Position numbers and translations under genes: made by a program. This document shows, piece by piece, positions 45,274 through 58,200 of a stretch of 64,000 nt of DNA (positions are counted from its first letter, which is position 1; every line of letters starts with the position of its first letter). Source of the stretch: Protonemura montana (lineage: Eukaryota > Arthropoda > Insecta > Plecoptera > Nemouridae); assembly GCA_947568835.1 (NCBI GenBank), contig OX387609.1, forward strand, positions 17,133,208 to 17,197,207. The letters are read 5' to 3'. Under the pieces are notes generated by a model, which saw only the letters and a list, made by a program, of their open reading frames with translations, was not told the origin of the DNA and made no database searches.

Positions 45274-47537
45274 CCTGGCCAATGTCCTGCCCCATGTCCT
45301 GTCCCATGTCCTGCCCCATGTTTTGCCCCATGTCCTGCCCCATGTCCTGCCCTATGTCCTGTCCCATGTCCTGCCCCATGTCCTGCCCCATGTCCTGTCC
45401 CATGTCCTGCTTCATGTCCTACCCCATGTCCTGCCCTATGTCCTGCCCCATGTCCTGCCCCATGTCCTGCCCCATGTCCTGCGCCATGTCCTGCCCCATG
45501 TCCTGTCCCATGTCATGTCCCATGTCCTGCTCCATGTCCTGCCCCATGTCCTGCCCCATGTCCTGCCCCATGTCCTGCCCCATGTCCTGCCCTATGTCCT
45601 GCCCCATGTCCTGCCCCATGTCCTGCCCTATGTCCTGTCCCATGTCCTGTCCCATGTCCTGCCCCATGTCCTGCCCCATGTCCTTCCCTATGTCCTGTCC
45701 CATGTCCTGCCCCATGTCCTGCCCTATGTCCTGCTCCATGTCCTGTCCCATGTCCTGCCCCATGTCCTGCCCCATGTCCTGCCCCATGTCCTGCCCTATG
45801 TCCTGTCCCATGTCCTGCCCCATGTCCTGCCCCATGTCCTGCCCCATGTCCTGCCCCATGTCTTTCCCCATGTCCCATGTCCTGCCTCATGTCCTGCCCC
45901 ATGTCCTGCCCCATAGCCTGGCCAATGTCCTGCCCCATGTCCTGTCCCATGTCCTGCCCTATGTTTTGCCCCATGTCCTGCCCCATGTCCTGCCCTATGT
46001 CCTGTCCCATGTCCTGCCCCATGTCCTGCCCCATGTCCTGTCCCATGTCCTGCCTCATGTCCTACCCTATGTCCTGCCCCATTTCCTGCCCCATGTCCTG
46101 CCCCATGTCCTGCCCCATGTCCTGCCCCATGTCCTGCCCCATGTCCTGCCCCATGTCTTGCCCCATGTCCCATGTCCTGCCCCATGTCCTGCCCCATGTC
46201 CTACCCCATGTCCTGCCCTATGTCCTGTCTTATGTCCTGCCCCATGTCCTGCCCCATGTCCTGCTCCATGTCCTGCCCCATGTCCTGCTCCATGTCCCAT
46301 GTCCTGCCCCATGTCCTGCCCCATGTCCTGTCCCATGTCCTGCCTCATGTCCTGCCCCATGTCCTGCCCCATGTCTTGCCCCATGTCCTGCCCCATGTCC
46401 TGTCCCATGTCCTGCCCCATGTCATGCCCCATGTCCTGCCCCATGTCCTGCCCCATGTCCCATGTCCTGCCCTTTGTCCTGTCCCATTTCCTACCCCATG
46501 TCCTGCCCCATGTCCTGCCCCATGTCCTGCCCCATGTCCTGCCCCATGTCCTGCTCCATGTCCTCCCCCTGTCCTGCCCCATGTCCCATGTCCTGCCCCA
46601 TGTCCTGCCCCATGTCCTTCCCCATGTCCTGCCCTATGTCCTGTCCCATGTCCTGCCCCATGTCCTGCCCCATGTCCTGCCCTATGTCCTGCCCCATGTC
46701 TTGCCCCATGTCCCATGTCCTGCCCCATGTCCTGCCCCATGTCCTGCACCATGTCCTGCCCTATGTCCGGCCCCATGTCGTGCCCCATTTTCTGCTCCAT
46801 GTTCCACCCCATGTCCTGCCCCATGTCCCATGTCATGCCCCATGTCCTGCCCCATGTCCTGCCCCATGTCCTGTCCCATGTCCTGCTCCATGTCCTGCCC
46901 CATGTCTTACCTCATGTCCCATGTCCTGCCTCATGTCCTGCCCCATGTCCTGCCCCATATCCTGCCCCATGTCCTGCCCCATGTCCTGCCCCATGTCCTG
47001 TCCCATGTCCTGCCCAATGTCCTGCCCCATGTCCTGCTCCCTGTCCTGCCCCATGTCCTGCCCCATGTCCTGCCCTATGTCCTGCCCCATGTCCTGCCCC
47101 ATGTCCTGCCCCATGTCCTGCCCTATGTCCTTCCCCATGTCCTGCCCCATGTCCTGCCCCATGTCCTGTCCCATGTCATGTCCCATGTCCTGCTCCATGT
47201 CCTGCCCCATGTCCTGCCCCATGTCCTGCCCTATGTCCTGCCCCATGTCCTGCCCCATGTCCTGCCCCATGTCCTGCCCCATGTCCTGCCCCATGTCCTG
47301 CCCCATGTCCTGCCCCATGTCCCATGTCCTGCCCCATGTCCTGCCCCTTGTCCTGTCCCATTTCCTGCCCCATGTCCTACCCCATGTCCTGCCCCATGTC
47401 CTGCCCCATGTCCTGCCCCATGTCCTGCCTCATGTCCTGCCCCATGTCTTGCCCCATGTCCCATGTCCTGCCCCATGTCCTGCCCCATGTCCTGCCCCAT
47501 GTCCTGCCCTATGTCCTGTCTTATGTCCTGCCCCATG

Positions 47538-48241
47538 TAATGCCCCATGTCCTGCTCCATGTCCTCCCCCTGTCCTGCCCTATGTCTTATGTCCTGCCCC
47601 ATGTCCTGCCTCATGTCCTGCCCCATGTCCTGCCCTATGTCCTGTTTCATGTCCTGCCCCATTTCCTGCCCCATGTCCTGCTCCATGTCCTGCCCCATGT
47701 CCTGCCCCATGTCCCGCTCCATGTCCTCCCCCTGTCCTGCCTCATGTCCCATGTCCTGCCCCATGTCCTGCCCCATGTCCTGCCCCATGTCCTGCCCCAT
47801 GTCCAGTCCCATGTCCTGCCCCATGTTTTGCCCCATGTCCTGTCCAATGTCCTGCCTCATGTCCTGCCCCATGTCCTGCCCCATGTCCTGCCCCATGTCC
47901 TGCCCCATGTCCTGCCCTATGTCCTGCCCCATGTCCTGCCCCATGTCCTGCCCTATGTCCTGTGCAATGTCCTGTCCCATGTCCTGCCCCATGTCCTGCC
48001 CCATGTCCTTCCCTATGTCCTGTCCCATGTCCTGCCCCATGTCCTGCCCCATGTCCTGCTCCATGTCCTGTCCCATGTCCTGCCCCATGTCCTGCCCCAT
48101 GTCCTGCCCCATGTCCTGCCCTATGTCCTGTCCCATGTCCTGCCCCATGTCCTGCCCCATGTCCTGCCCCATGTCCTGCCCCATGTCTTTCCCCATGTCC
48201 CATGTCCTGCCTCATGTCCTGCCCCATGTCCTGCCCCATAG
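47538..48241 (+). repeat. higher-order repeat alpha, 701-bp form
   Basis: Landmark ends at 47540 and 48241. After it the sequence departs from the 45.3-45.9 kb relative within about 200 bp and enters the 3749-bp duplication zone. Confidence 0.82.
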
Positions 48242-50617
48242 CCTGGCCAATGTCCTGCCCCATGTCCTGTCCCATGTCCTGCCCCATGTTTTGCCCCATG
48301 TCCTGCCCCATGTCCTGCCCTATGTCCTGTCTCATGTCCTGCCCCATGTCCTGCCCCATGTCCTGTCCCATGTCCTGCCTCATGTCCTACTCCATGTCCT
48401 GCCCTATGTCCTGCCCCATGTCCTGCCCCATGTCCTGCCCCATGTCCTGCGCCATGTCCTGCCCCATGTCCTGTCCCATGTCATGTCCCATGTCCTGCTC
48501 CATGTCCTGCCCCATGTCCTGCCCCATGGCCTGCCCTATGTCCTGCCCCATGTCCTGCCCCATGTCCTGCCCAATGTCCTGCCCCATGTCCTGCCCCATG
48601 TCCTGCCCCATGTCCCATGTCCTGCCCCATGTCCTGCCCCATGTCCTGCCCCATGTCCTGCCCCATGTCCTGCCCCATGTCTTGCCCCATGTCCCATGTC
48701 CTGCCCCATGTCCTGCCCCATGTCCTACCCCATGTCCTGCCCTATGTCCTGTCTTATGTCCTGCCCCATGTCCTGCCCCATGTCCTGCTCCATGTCCTTC
48801 CCCTGTCCTGCCCTATGTCCCATGTCCTGCCCCATGTCTTGCCTCATGTCCTGCCCCATGTCCCGCCCTATGTCCTGTCCCATGTCCTGCCCCATTTCCT
48901 GCCCCATGTCCTGCTCCATGTCCTGCCCCATGTCCTGCCCCATGTCCCGCTCCATGTCCTCCCCCTGTCCTGCCTCATGTCCCATGTCCTGCCCCATGTC
49001 CTGCCCCATGTCCTGCCCCATGTCCTGCAACATGTCCTGTCCCATGTCCTGCCCCATGTTTTGCCCCATGTCCTGTCCAATGTCCTGCCTTATGTCCTGC
49101 CCCATGTCCTGCCCCATGTCCTGCCCCATGTCCTGCCCCATGTCCTGCCCTATGTCCTGCCCCATGTCCTGCCCCATGTCCTGCCCTATGTCCTGTCCCA
49201 TGTCCTGTCCCATGTCCTGCCCCATGTCCTGCCCCATGTCCTTCCCTATGTCCTGTCCCATGTCCTGCCCCATGTCCTGCCCCATGTCCTGCTCCATGTC
49301 CTGTCCCATGTCCTGCCCCATGTCCTGCCCCATGTCCTGCCCCATGTCCTGCCCTATGTCCTGTCCCATGTCCTGCCCCATGTCCTGCCCCATGTCCTGC
49401 CCCATGTCCTGCCCCATGTCTTTCCCCATGTCCCATGTCCTGCCTCATGTCCTGCCCCATGTCCTGCCCCATAGCCTGGCCAATGTCCTGCCCCATGTCC
49501 TGTCCCATGTCCTGCCCCATGTTTTGCCCCATGTCCTGCCCCATGTCCTGCCCTATGTCCTGTCCCATGTCCTGCCCCATGTCCTGCCCCATGTCCTGTC
49601 CCATGTCCTGCCTCATGTCCTACCCTATGTCCTGCCCCATTTCCTGCCCCATGTCCTGCCCCATGTCCTGCCCCATGTCCTGCCCCATGTCCTGCCCCAT
49701 GTCCTGCCCCATGTCTTGCCCCATGTCCCATGTCCTGCCCCATGTCCTGCCCCATGTCCTACCCCATGTCCTGCCCTATGTCCTGTCTTATGTCCTGCCC
49801 CATGTCCTGCCCCATGTCCTGCTCCATGTCCTGCCCCATGTCCTGCTCCATGTCCCATGTCCTGCCCCATGTCCTGCCCCATGTCCTGTCCCATGTCCTG
49901 CCTCATGTCCTGCCCCATGTCCTGCCCCATGTCCTGCCCCATGTCCTGCCCCATGTCCTGTCCCATGTCCTGCCCCATGTCATGCCCCATGTCCTGCCCC
50001 ATGTCCTGCCCCATGTCCTGCCCCATGTCCTTCCCTATGTCCTGTCCCATGTCCTGCCCCATGTCCTGCCCCATGTCCTGCTCCATGTCCTGTCCCATGT
50101 CCTGCCCCATGTCCTGCCCCATGTCCTGCCCCATGTCCTGCCCTATGTCCTGTCCCATGTCCTGCCCCATGTCCTGCCCCATGTCCTGCCCCATGTCTTG
50201 CCCCATGTCTTTCCCCATGTCCCATGTCCTGCCTCATGTCCTGCCCCATGTCCTGCGTCATAGCCTGGCCAATGTCCTGCCCCATGTCCTGTCTTATGTC
50301 CTGCCCCATGTTTTGCCCCATGTCCTGCCCCATGTCCTGCCCTATGTCCTGTCCCATGTCCTGCCCCATGTCCTGCCCCATGTCCTGTCCCATGTCCTGC
50401 CTCATGTCCTACCCCATGTCCTGCCCTATGTCCTGCCCCATGTCCTGCCCCATGTCCTGCCCCATGTCCTGCGCCATGTCCTGCCCCATGTCCTGCCCCA
50501 TGTCCTGCCTCATGTCCTGCCCCATGTCTTTCCCCATGTCCCATGTCCTGCCCCATGTCCTGCCCCATGTCCTGCCCCATGTCCTGCCCTATGTCCTGTC
50601 TTATGTCCTGCCCCATG

Positions 50618-51225
50618 TAATGCCCCATGTCCTGCTCCATGTCCTCCCCCTGTCCTGCCCTATGTCTTATGTCCTGCCCCATGTCCTGCCTCATGTCCTG
50701 CCCCATGTCCTGCCCTATGTCCTGTCCCATGTCCTGCCTTATTTCCTGCCCCATGTCCTGCTCCATGTCCTGCCCCATGTCCTGCCCCATGTCCCGCTCC
50801 ATGTCCTCCCCCTGTCCTGCCTCATGTCCCATGTCCTGCCCCATGTCCTGCCCCATGTCCTGCCCCATGTCCTGCCCCATGTCCAGTCCCATGTCCTGCC
50901 CCATGTTTTGCCCCATGTCCTGTCCAATGTCCTGCCTCATGTCCTGCCCCATGTCCTGCCCCATGTCCTGCCCCATTTCCTGCCCCATGTCCTTCCCTAT
51001 GTCCTGTCCCATGTCCTGCCCCATGTCCTGCCCCATGTCCTGCTCCATGTCCTGTCCCATGTCCTGCCCCATGTCCTGCCCCATGTCCTGCCCCATGTCC
51101 TGCCCTATGTCCTGTCCCATGTCCTGCCCCATGTCCTGCCCCATGTCCTGCCCCATGTCCTGCCCCATGTCTTTCCCCATGTCCCATGTCCTGCCTCATG
51201 TCCTGCCCCATGTCCTGCCCCATAG
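50618..51225 (+). repeat. higher-order repeat alpha, 605-bp form
   Basis: Landmark ends at 50620 and 51225. It is three units shorter than the 641-bp form and eight shorter than the 701-bp form, from which it seems to derive because it keeps the GTCCAGTCCC marker. Confidence 0.82.
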
Positions 51226-54200
51226 CCTGGCCAATGTCCTGCCCCATGTCCTGTCCCATGTCCTGCCCCATGTTTTGCCCCATGTCCTGCCTCATGTCCT
51301 GCCCTATGTCCTGTCCCATGTCCTGCCCCATGTCCTGCCCCATGTCCTGTCCCATGTCCTGCCTCATGTCCTACCCCATGTCCTGCCCTATGTCCTGCCC
51401 CATGTCCTGCCCCATGTCCTGCCCCATGTCCTGCGCCATGTCCTGCCCCATGTCCTGTCCCATGTCATGTCCCATGTCCTGCTCCATGTCCTGCCCCATG
51501 TCCTGCCCCATGGCCTGCCCTATGTCCTGCCCCATGTCCTGCCCCATGTCCTGCCCCATGTCCTGCCCCATGTCCTGCCCCATGTCCTGCCCCATGTCCC
51601 ATGTCCTGCCCCATGATCTGCCCCATGTCCTGCCCCATGTCCTGCCCCATGTCCTGCCCCATGTCTTGCCCCATGTCCCATGTCCTGCCCCATGATCTGC
51701 CCCATGTCCTACCCCATGTCCTGCCCTATGTCCTGTCTTATGTCCTGCCCCATGTCCTGCCCCATGTCCTGCTCCATGTCCTTCCCCTGTCCTGCCCTAT
51801 GTCCCATGTCCTGCCCCATGTCCTGCCTCATGTCCTGCCCCATGTCCTGTCCCATGTCCTGCCCCATGTCCTGCCCCATGTCCTGCCCCATGTCCTGCCC
51901 CATGTCTTTCCCCATGTCCCATGTCCTGCCTCATGTCCTGCCCCATGTCCTGCCCCATAGCCTGGCCAATGTCCTGCCCCATGTCCTGTCCCATGTCCTG
52001 CCCCATGTTTTGCCCCATGTCCTGCCCCATGTCCTGCCCTATGTCCTGTCTCATGTCCTGCCCCATGTCCTGCCCCATGTCCTGTCCCATGTCCTGCCTC
52101 ATGTCCTACCCCATGTCCTGCCCTATGTCCTGCCCCATGTCCTGCCCCATGTCCTGCCCCATGTCCTGCGCCATGTCCTGCCCCATGTCCTGTCCCATGT
52201 CATGTCCCATGTCCTGCTCCATGTCCTGCCCCATGTCCTGCCCCATGGCCTGCCCTATGTCCTGCCCCATGTCCTGCCCCATGTCCTGCCCCATGTCCTG
52301 CCCCATGTCCTGCCCCATGTCCTGCCCCATGTCCCATGTCCTGCCCCATGTCCTGCCCCATGTCCTGCCCCATGTCCTGCCCCATGTCCTGCCCCATGTC
52401 TTGCCCCATGTCCCATGTCCTGCCCCATGTCCTGCCCCATGTCCTACCCCATGTCCTGCCCTATGTCCTGTCTTATGTCCTGCCCCATGTCCTGCCCCAT
52501 GTCCTGCGCCATGTCCTGCCCCATGTCCTGTCCCATGTCATGTCCCATGTCCTGCTCCATGTCCTGCCCCATGTCCTGCCCCATGGCCTGCCCTATGTCC
52601 TGCCCCATGTCCCGCCCTATGTCCTGTCCCATGTCCTGCCCCATTTCCTGCCCCATGTCCTGCTCCATGTCCTGCCCCATGTCCTGCCCCATGTCCCGCT
52701 CCATGTCCTCCCCCTGTCCTGCCTCATGTCCCATGTCCTGCCCCATGTCCTGCCCCATGTCCTGCCCCATGTCCTGCAACATGTCCTGTCCCATGTCCTG
52801 CCCCATGTTTTGCCCCATGTCCTGTCCAATGTCCTGCCTTATGTCCTGCCCCATGTCCTGCCCCATGTCCTGCCCCATGTCCTGCCCCATGTCCTGCCCT
52901 ATGTCCTGCCCCATGTCCTGCCCCATGTCCTGCCCTATGTCCTGTCCCATGTCCTGTCCCATGTCCTGCCCCATGTCCTGCCCCATGTCCTTCCCTATGT
53001 CCTGTCCCATGTCCTGCCCCATGTCCTGCCCCATGTCCTGCTCCATGTCCTGTCCCATGTCCTGCCCCATGTCCTGCCCCATGTCCTGCCCCATGTCCTG
53101 CCCTATGTCCTGTCCCATGTCCTGCCCCATGTCCTGCCCCATGTCCTGCCCCATGTCCTGCCCCATGTCTTTCCCCATGTCCCATGTCCTGCCTCATGTC
53201 CTGCCCCATGTCCTGCCCCATAGCCTGGCCAATGTCCTGCCCCATGTCCTGTCCCATGTCCTGCCCCATGTTTTGCCCCATGTCCTGCCCCATGTCCTGC
53301 CCTATGTCCTGTCCCATGTCCTGCCCCATGTCCTGCCCCATGTCCTGTCCCATGTCCTGCCTCATGTCCTACCCTATGTCCTGCCCCATTTCCTGCCCCA
53401 TGTCCTGCCCCATGTCCTGCCCCATGTCCTGCCCCATGTCCGGCCCCATGTCCTGCCCCATGTCTTGCCCCATGTCCCATGTCCTGCCCCATGTCCTGCC
53501 CCATGTCCTACCCCATGTCCTGCCCTATGTCCTGTCTTATGTCCTGCCCCATGTCCTGCCCCATGTCCTGCTCCATGTCCTGCCCCATGTCCTGCTCCAT
53601 GTCCCATGTCCTGCCCCATGTCCTGCCCCATGTCCTGTCCCATGTCCTGCCTCATGTCCTGCCCCATGTCCTGCCCCATGTCCTGCCCCATGTCCTGCCC
53701 CATGTCCTGTCCCATGTCCTGCCCCATGTCATGCCCCATGTCCTGCCCCATGTCCTGCCCCATGTCCTGCCCCATGTCCTTCCCTATGTCCTGTCCCATG
53801 TCCTGCCCCATGTCCTGCCCCATGTCCTGCTCCATGTCCTGTCCCATGTCCTGCCCCATGTCCTGCCCCATGTCCTGCCCCATGTCCTGCCCTATGTCCT
53901 GTCCCATGTCCTGCCCCATGTCCTGCCCCATGTCCTGCCCCATGTCTTGCCCCATGTTTTTCCCCATGTCCCATGTCCTGCCTCATGTCCTGCCCCATGT
54001 CCTGCGTCATAGCCTGGCCAATGTCCTGCCCCATGTCCTGTCTTATGTCCTGCCCCATGTTTTGCCCCATGTCCTGCCCCATGTCCTGCCCTATGTCCTG
54101 TCCCATGTCCTGCCCCATGTCCTGCCCCATGTCCTGTCCCATGTCCTGCCTCATGTCCTACCCCATGTCCTGCCCTATGTCCTGCCCCATGTCCTGCCCC

Positions 54201-54366
54201 ATGTCCTGCCCCATGTCCTGCGCCATGTCCTGCCCCATGTCCTGCCCCATGTCCTGCCTCATGTCCTGCCCCATGTCTTTCCCCATGTCCCATGTCCTGC
54301 CCCATGTCCTGCCCCATGTCCTGCCCCATGTCCTGCCCTATGTCCTGTCTTATGTCCTGCCCCATG

Positions 54367-54974
54367 TAATGCCCCATGTCCTGCTCCATGTCCTCCCCCT
54401 GTCCTGCCCTATGTCTTATGTCCTGCCCCATGTCCTGCCTCATGTCCTGCCCCATGTCCTGCCCTATGTCCTGTCCCATGTCCTGCCTTATTTCCTGCCC
54501 CATGTCCTGCTCCATGTCCTGCCCCATGTCCTGCCCCATGTCCCGCTCCATGTCCTCCCCCTGTCCTGCCTCATGTCCCATGTCCTGCCCCATGTCCTGC
54601 CCCATGTCCTGCCCCATGTCCTGCCCCATGTCCAGTCCCATGTCCTGCCCCATGTTTTGCCCCATGTCCTGTCCAATGTCCTGCCTCATGTCCTGCCCCA
54701 TGTCCTGCCCCATGTCCTGCCCCATTTCCTGCCCCATGTCCTTCCCTATGTCCTGTCCCATGTCCTGCCCCATGTCCTGCCCCATGTCCTGCTCCATGTC
54801 CTGTCCCATGTCCTGCCCCATGTCCTGCCCCATGTCCTGCCCCATGTCCTGCCCTATGTCCTGTCCCATGTCCTGCCCCATGTCCTGCCCCATGTCCTGC
54901 CCCATGTCCTGCCCCATGTCTTTCCCCATGTCCCATGTCCTGCCTCATGTCCTGCCCCATGTCCTGCCCCATAG
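54367..54974 (+). repeat. higher-order repeat alpha, 605-bp form (last TAA copy)
   Basis: Landmark ends at 54369 and 54974, partner of the copy at 50618 at offset 3749. No TAA-bearing landmark unit is seen to the right of it. Confidence 0.82.
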
Positions 54975-55269
54975 CCTGGCCAATGTCCTGCCCCATGTCC
55001 TGTCCCATGTCCTGCCCCATGTTTTGCCCCATGTCCTGCCTCATGTCCTGCCCTATGTCCTGTCCCATGTCCTGCCCCATGTCCTGCCCCATGTCCTGTC
55101 CCATGTCCTGCCTCATGTCCTACCCCATGTCCTGCCCTATGTCCTGCCCCATGTCCTGCCCCATGTCCTGCCCCATGTCCTGCGCCATGTCCTAACCCAT
55201 GTCCTGTCCCATGTCATGTCCCATGTCCTGCTCCATGTCCTGCCCCATGTCCTGCCCCATGGCCTGCCC

Positions 55270-58200
55270 TATGTCCTGCCCCATGTCCTGCCCCATGTCC
55301 TGCCCCATGTCCTGCCCCATGTCCTGCCCCATGTCCTGCCCCATGTCCCATGTCCTGCCCCATGATCTGCCCCATGTCCTGCCCCATGTCCTGCCCCATG
55401 TCCTGCCCCATGTCTTGCCCCATGTCCCATGTCCTGCCCCATGATCTGCCCCATGTCCTACCCCATGTCCTGCCCTATGTCCTGTCTTATGTCCTGCCCC
55501 ATGTCCTGCCCCATGTCCTGCTCCATGTCCTTCCCCTGTCCTGCCCTATGTCCCATGTCCTGCCCCATGTCCTGCCTCATGTCCTGCCCCATGTCCTGCC
55601 CTATGTCCTGTCCCATGTCCTGCCCCATTTCCTGCCCCATCTCCTGCTCCATGTCCTGCCCCATGTCCTGCCCCATGTCCCATGTCCTGCCCCATGTCCT
55701 GCCCCATGTCCTGTCCCATGTCCTGCCTCATGTCCTGCCCCATGTCCTGCCCCATGTCCTGCCCCATGTCCTGCCCCATGTCCTGTCCCATGTCCTGCCC
55801 CATGTCATGCCCCATGTCCTGCCCCATGTCCTGCCCCATGTCCCATGTCCTGCCCCATGTCCTGCCCTTTGTCCTGTCCCATTTCCTGCCCCATGTCCTG
55901 GCCTATGTCCCGCCCCATGTCCTGCCCCATGTCCTGCCCCATGTTCTGCCCCATGTCCTGTCCCATGTCTTGCCCCATGTCCCATGTCCTGCCCCATGTC
56001 CTGCCCCATGTCCTGCCCCATGTCCTTCCCTATGTCCTGTCCCATGTCCTGCCCCATGTCCTGCCCCATGTCCTGCTCCATGTCCTCCCCCTGTCCTGCC
56101 CCATGTCCCATGTCCTGCCCCATGTCCTGCCCCATGTCCTGCCCCATGTCCTGCTCCATGTCCTCCCCCTGTCCTGCCCCATGTCCCATGTCCTGCCCCA
56201 TTTCCTGCCCCATGTCCTTCCCCATGTCCTGCCCTATGTCCTGTCCCATGTCCTGCCCCATGTCCTGCCCCATGTCCTGCCCTATGTCCTGCCCCATGTC
56301 TTGCCCCATGTCCCATGTCCTGCCCCATTTCCTGCCCCATGTCCTGCCCCATGTCCTGCCCTATGTCCTGCCCCATGTCGTGCCCCATTTTCTGCTCCAT
56401 GTTCCACCCCATGTCCTGCCCCATGTCCCATGTCATGCCCCATGTCCTGCCCCATGTCCTGCCCATGTCCTGTCCCATGTCCTGCTCCATGTCCTGCCCC
56501 ATGTCTTACCTCATGTCCCATGTCCTGCCTCATGTCCTGCCCCATGTCCTGCCTCATATCCTGCCCCATGTCCTGCCCCATGTCCTGCCCCATGTCCTGT
56601 CCCATGTCCTGCCCAATGTTCTGCCCCATGTCCTGCTCCATGTCCTGCCCCATGTCCTGCCCCATGTCCTGCCCTATGTCCTGCCCCATGTCCTGCCCCA
56701 TGTCCTGCCCCATGTCCTGCCCTATGTCCTGCCCCATGTCCTGCCCCATGTCCTGCCCCATGTCCTGCCCCATGTCCAGTCCCATGTCCTGCCCCATGTT
56801 TTGCCCCATGTCCTGTCCAATGTCCTGCCTCATGTCCTGCCCCATGTCCTGCCCCATGTCCTGCCCCATTTCCTGCCCCATGTCCTTCCCTATGTCCTGT
56901 CCCATGTCCTGCCCCATGTCCTGCCCCATGTCCTGCTCCATGTCCTGTCCCATGTCCTGCCCCATGTCCTGCCCCATGTCCTGCCCCATGTCCTGCCCTA
57001 TGTCCTGTCCCATGTCCTGCCCCATGTCCTGCCCCATGTCCTGCCCCATGTCCTGCCCCATGTCTTTCCCCATGTCCCATGTCCTGCCTCATGTCCTGCC
57101 CCATGTCCTGCCCCATAGCCTGGCCAATGTCCTGCCCCATGTCCTGTCCCATGTCCTGCCCCATGTTTTGCCCCATGTCCTGCCTCATGTCCTGCCCTAT
57201 GTCCTGTCCCATGTCCTGCCCCATGTCCTGCCCCATGTCCTGTCCCATGTCCTGCCTCATGTCCTACCCCATGTCCTGCCCTATGTCCTGCCCCATGTCC
57301 TGCCCCATGTCCTGCCCCATGTCCTGCGCCATGTCCTGCCCCATGTCCTGTCCCATGTCATGTCCCATGTCCTGCTCCATGTCCTGCCCCATGTCCTGCC
57401 CCATGGCCTGCCCTATGTCCTGCCCCATGTCCTGCCCCATGTCCTGCCCCATGTCCTGCCCCATGTCCTGCCCCATGTCATGCCCCATGTCCCATGTCCT
57501 GCCCCATGATCTGCCCCATGTCCTGCCCCATGTCCTGCCCCATGTCCTGCCCCATGTCTTGCCCCATGTCCCATGTCCTGCCCCATGATCTGCCCCATGT
57601 CCTACCCCATGTCCTGCCCTATGTCCTGTCTTATGTCCTGCCCCATGTCCTGCCCCATGTCCTGCTCCATGTCCTTCCCCTGTCCTGCCCTATGTCCCAT
57701 GTCCTGCCCCATGTCCTGCCTCATGTCCTGCCCCATGTCCTGCCCTATGTCCTGTCCCATGTCCTGCCCCATTTCCTGCCCCATCTCCTGCTCCATGTCC
57801 TGCCCCATGTCCTGCCCCATGTCCCATGTCCTGCCCCATGTCCTGCCCCATGTCCTGTCCCATGTCCTGCCTCATGTCCTGCCCCATGTCCTGCCCCATG
57901 TCCTGCCCCATGTCCTGCCCCATGTCCTGTCCCATGTCCTGCCCCATGTCATGCCCCATGTCCTGCCCCATGTCCTGCCCCATGTCCCATGTCCTGCCCC
58001 ATGTCCTGCCCTTTGTCCTGTCCCATTTCCTGCCCCATGTCCTGGCCTATGTCCCGCCCCATGTCCTGCCCCATGTCCTGCCCCATGTTCTGCCCCATGT
58101 CCTGTCCCATGTCTTGCCCCATGTCCCATGTCCTGCCCCATGTCCTGCCCCATGTCCTGCCCCATGTCCTTCCCTATGTCCTGTCCCATGTCCTGCCCCA

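Larger units (their letters stand above)
43200..48420 (+). repeat. 2968-bp tandem segmental duplication
   Basis: About 43.2-45.45 kb matches 46.17-48.42 kb at offset 2968. Both halves contain the 701-bp alpha repeat with the CCTGTTTCATG and GTCCAGTCCC markers. The same segment also exists in array E at about 26.6-29.3 kb (offsets 16603 and 19571), so there are three copies in all. Confidence 0.84.
48850..55680 (+). repeat. 3749-bp tandem segmental duplication
   Basis: About 48.85-51.93 kb matches 52.6-55.68 kb at offset 3749. TAG landmarks pair as 49474/53223, 50263/54012 and 51225/54974, and rare variants (CCTGCAACATG near 49025 and 52774; CCTGCGTCATAGCC near 50253 and 54002; CCATGATCTGCC near 51611 and 55360) are shared. 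Single-base differences such as TCTTTCCCC at about 50208 against TTTTTCCCC at about 53957 are few. Confidence 0.88.
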
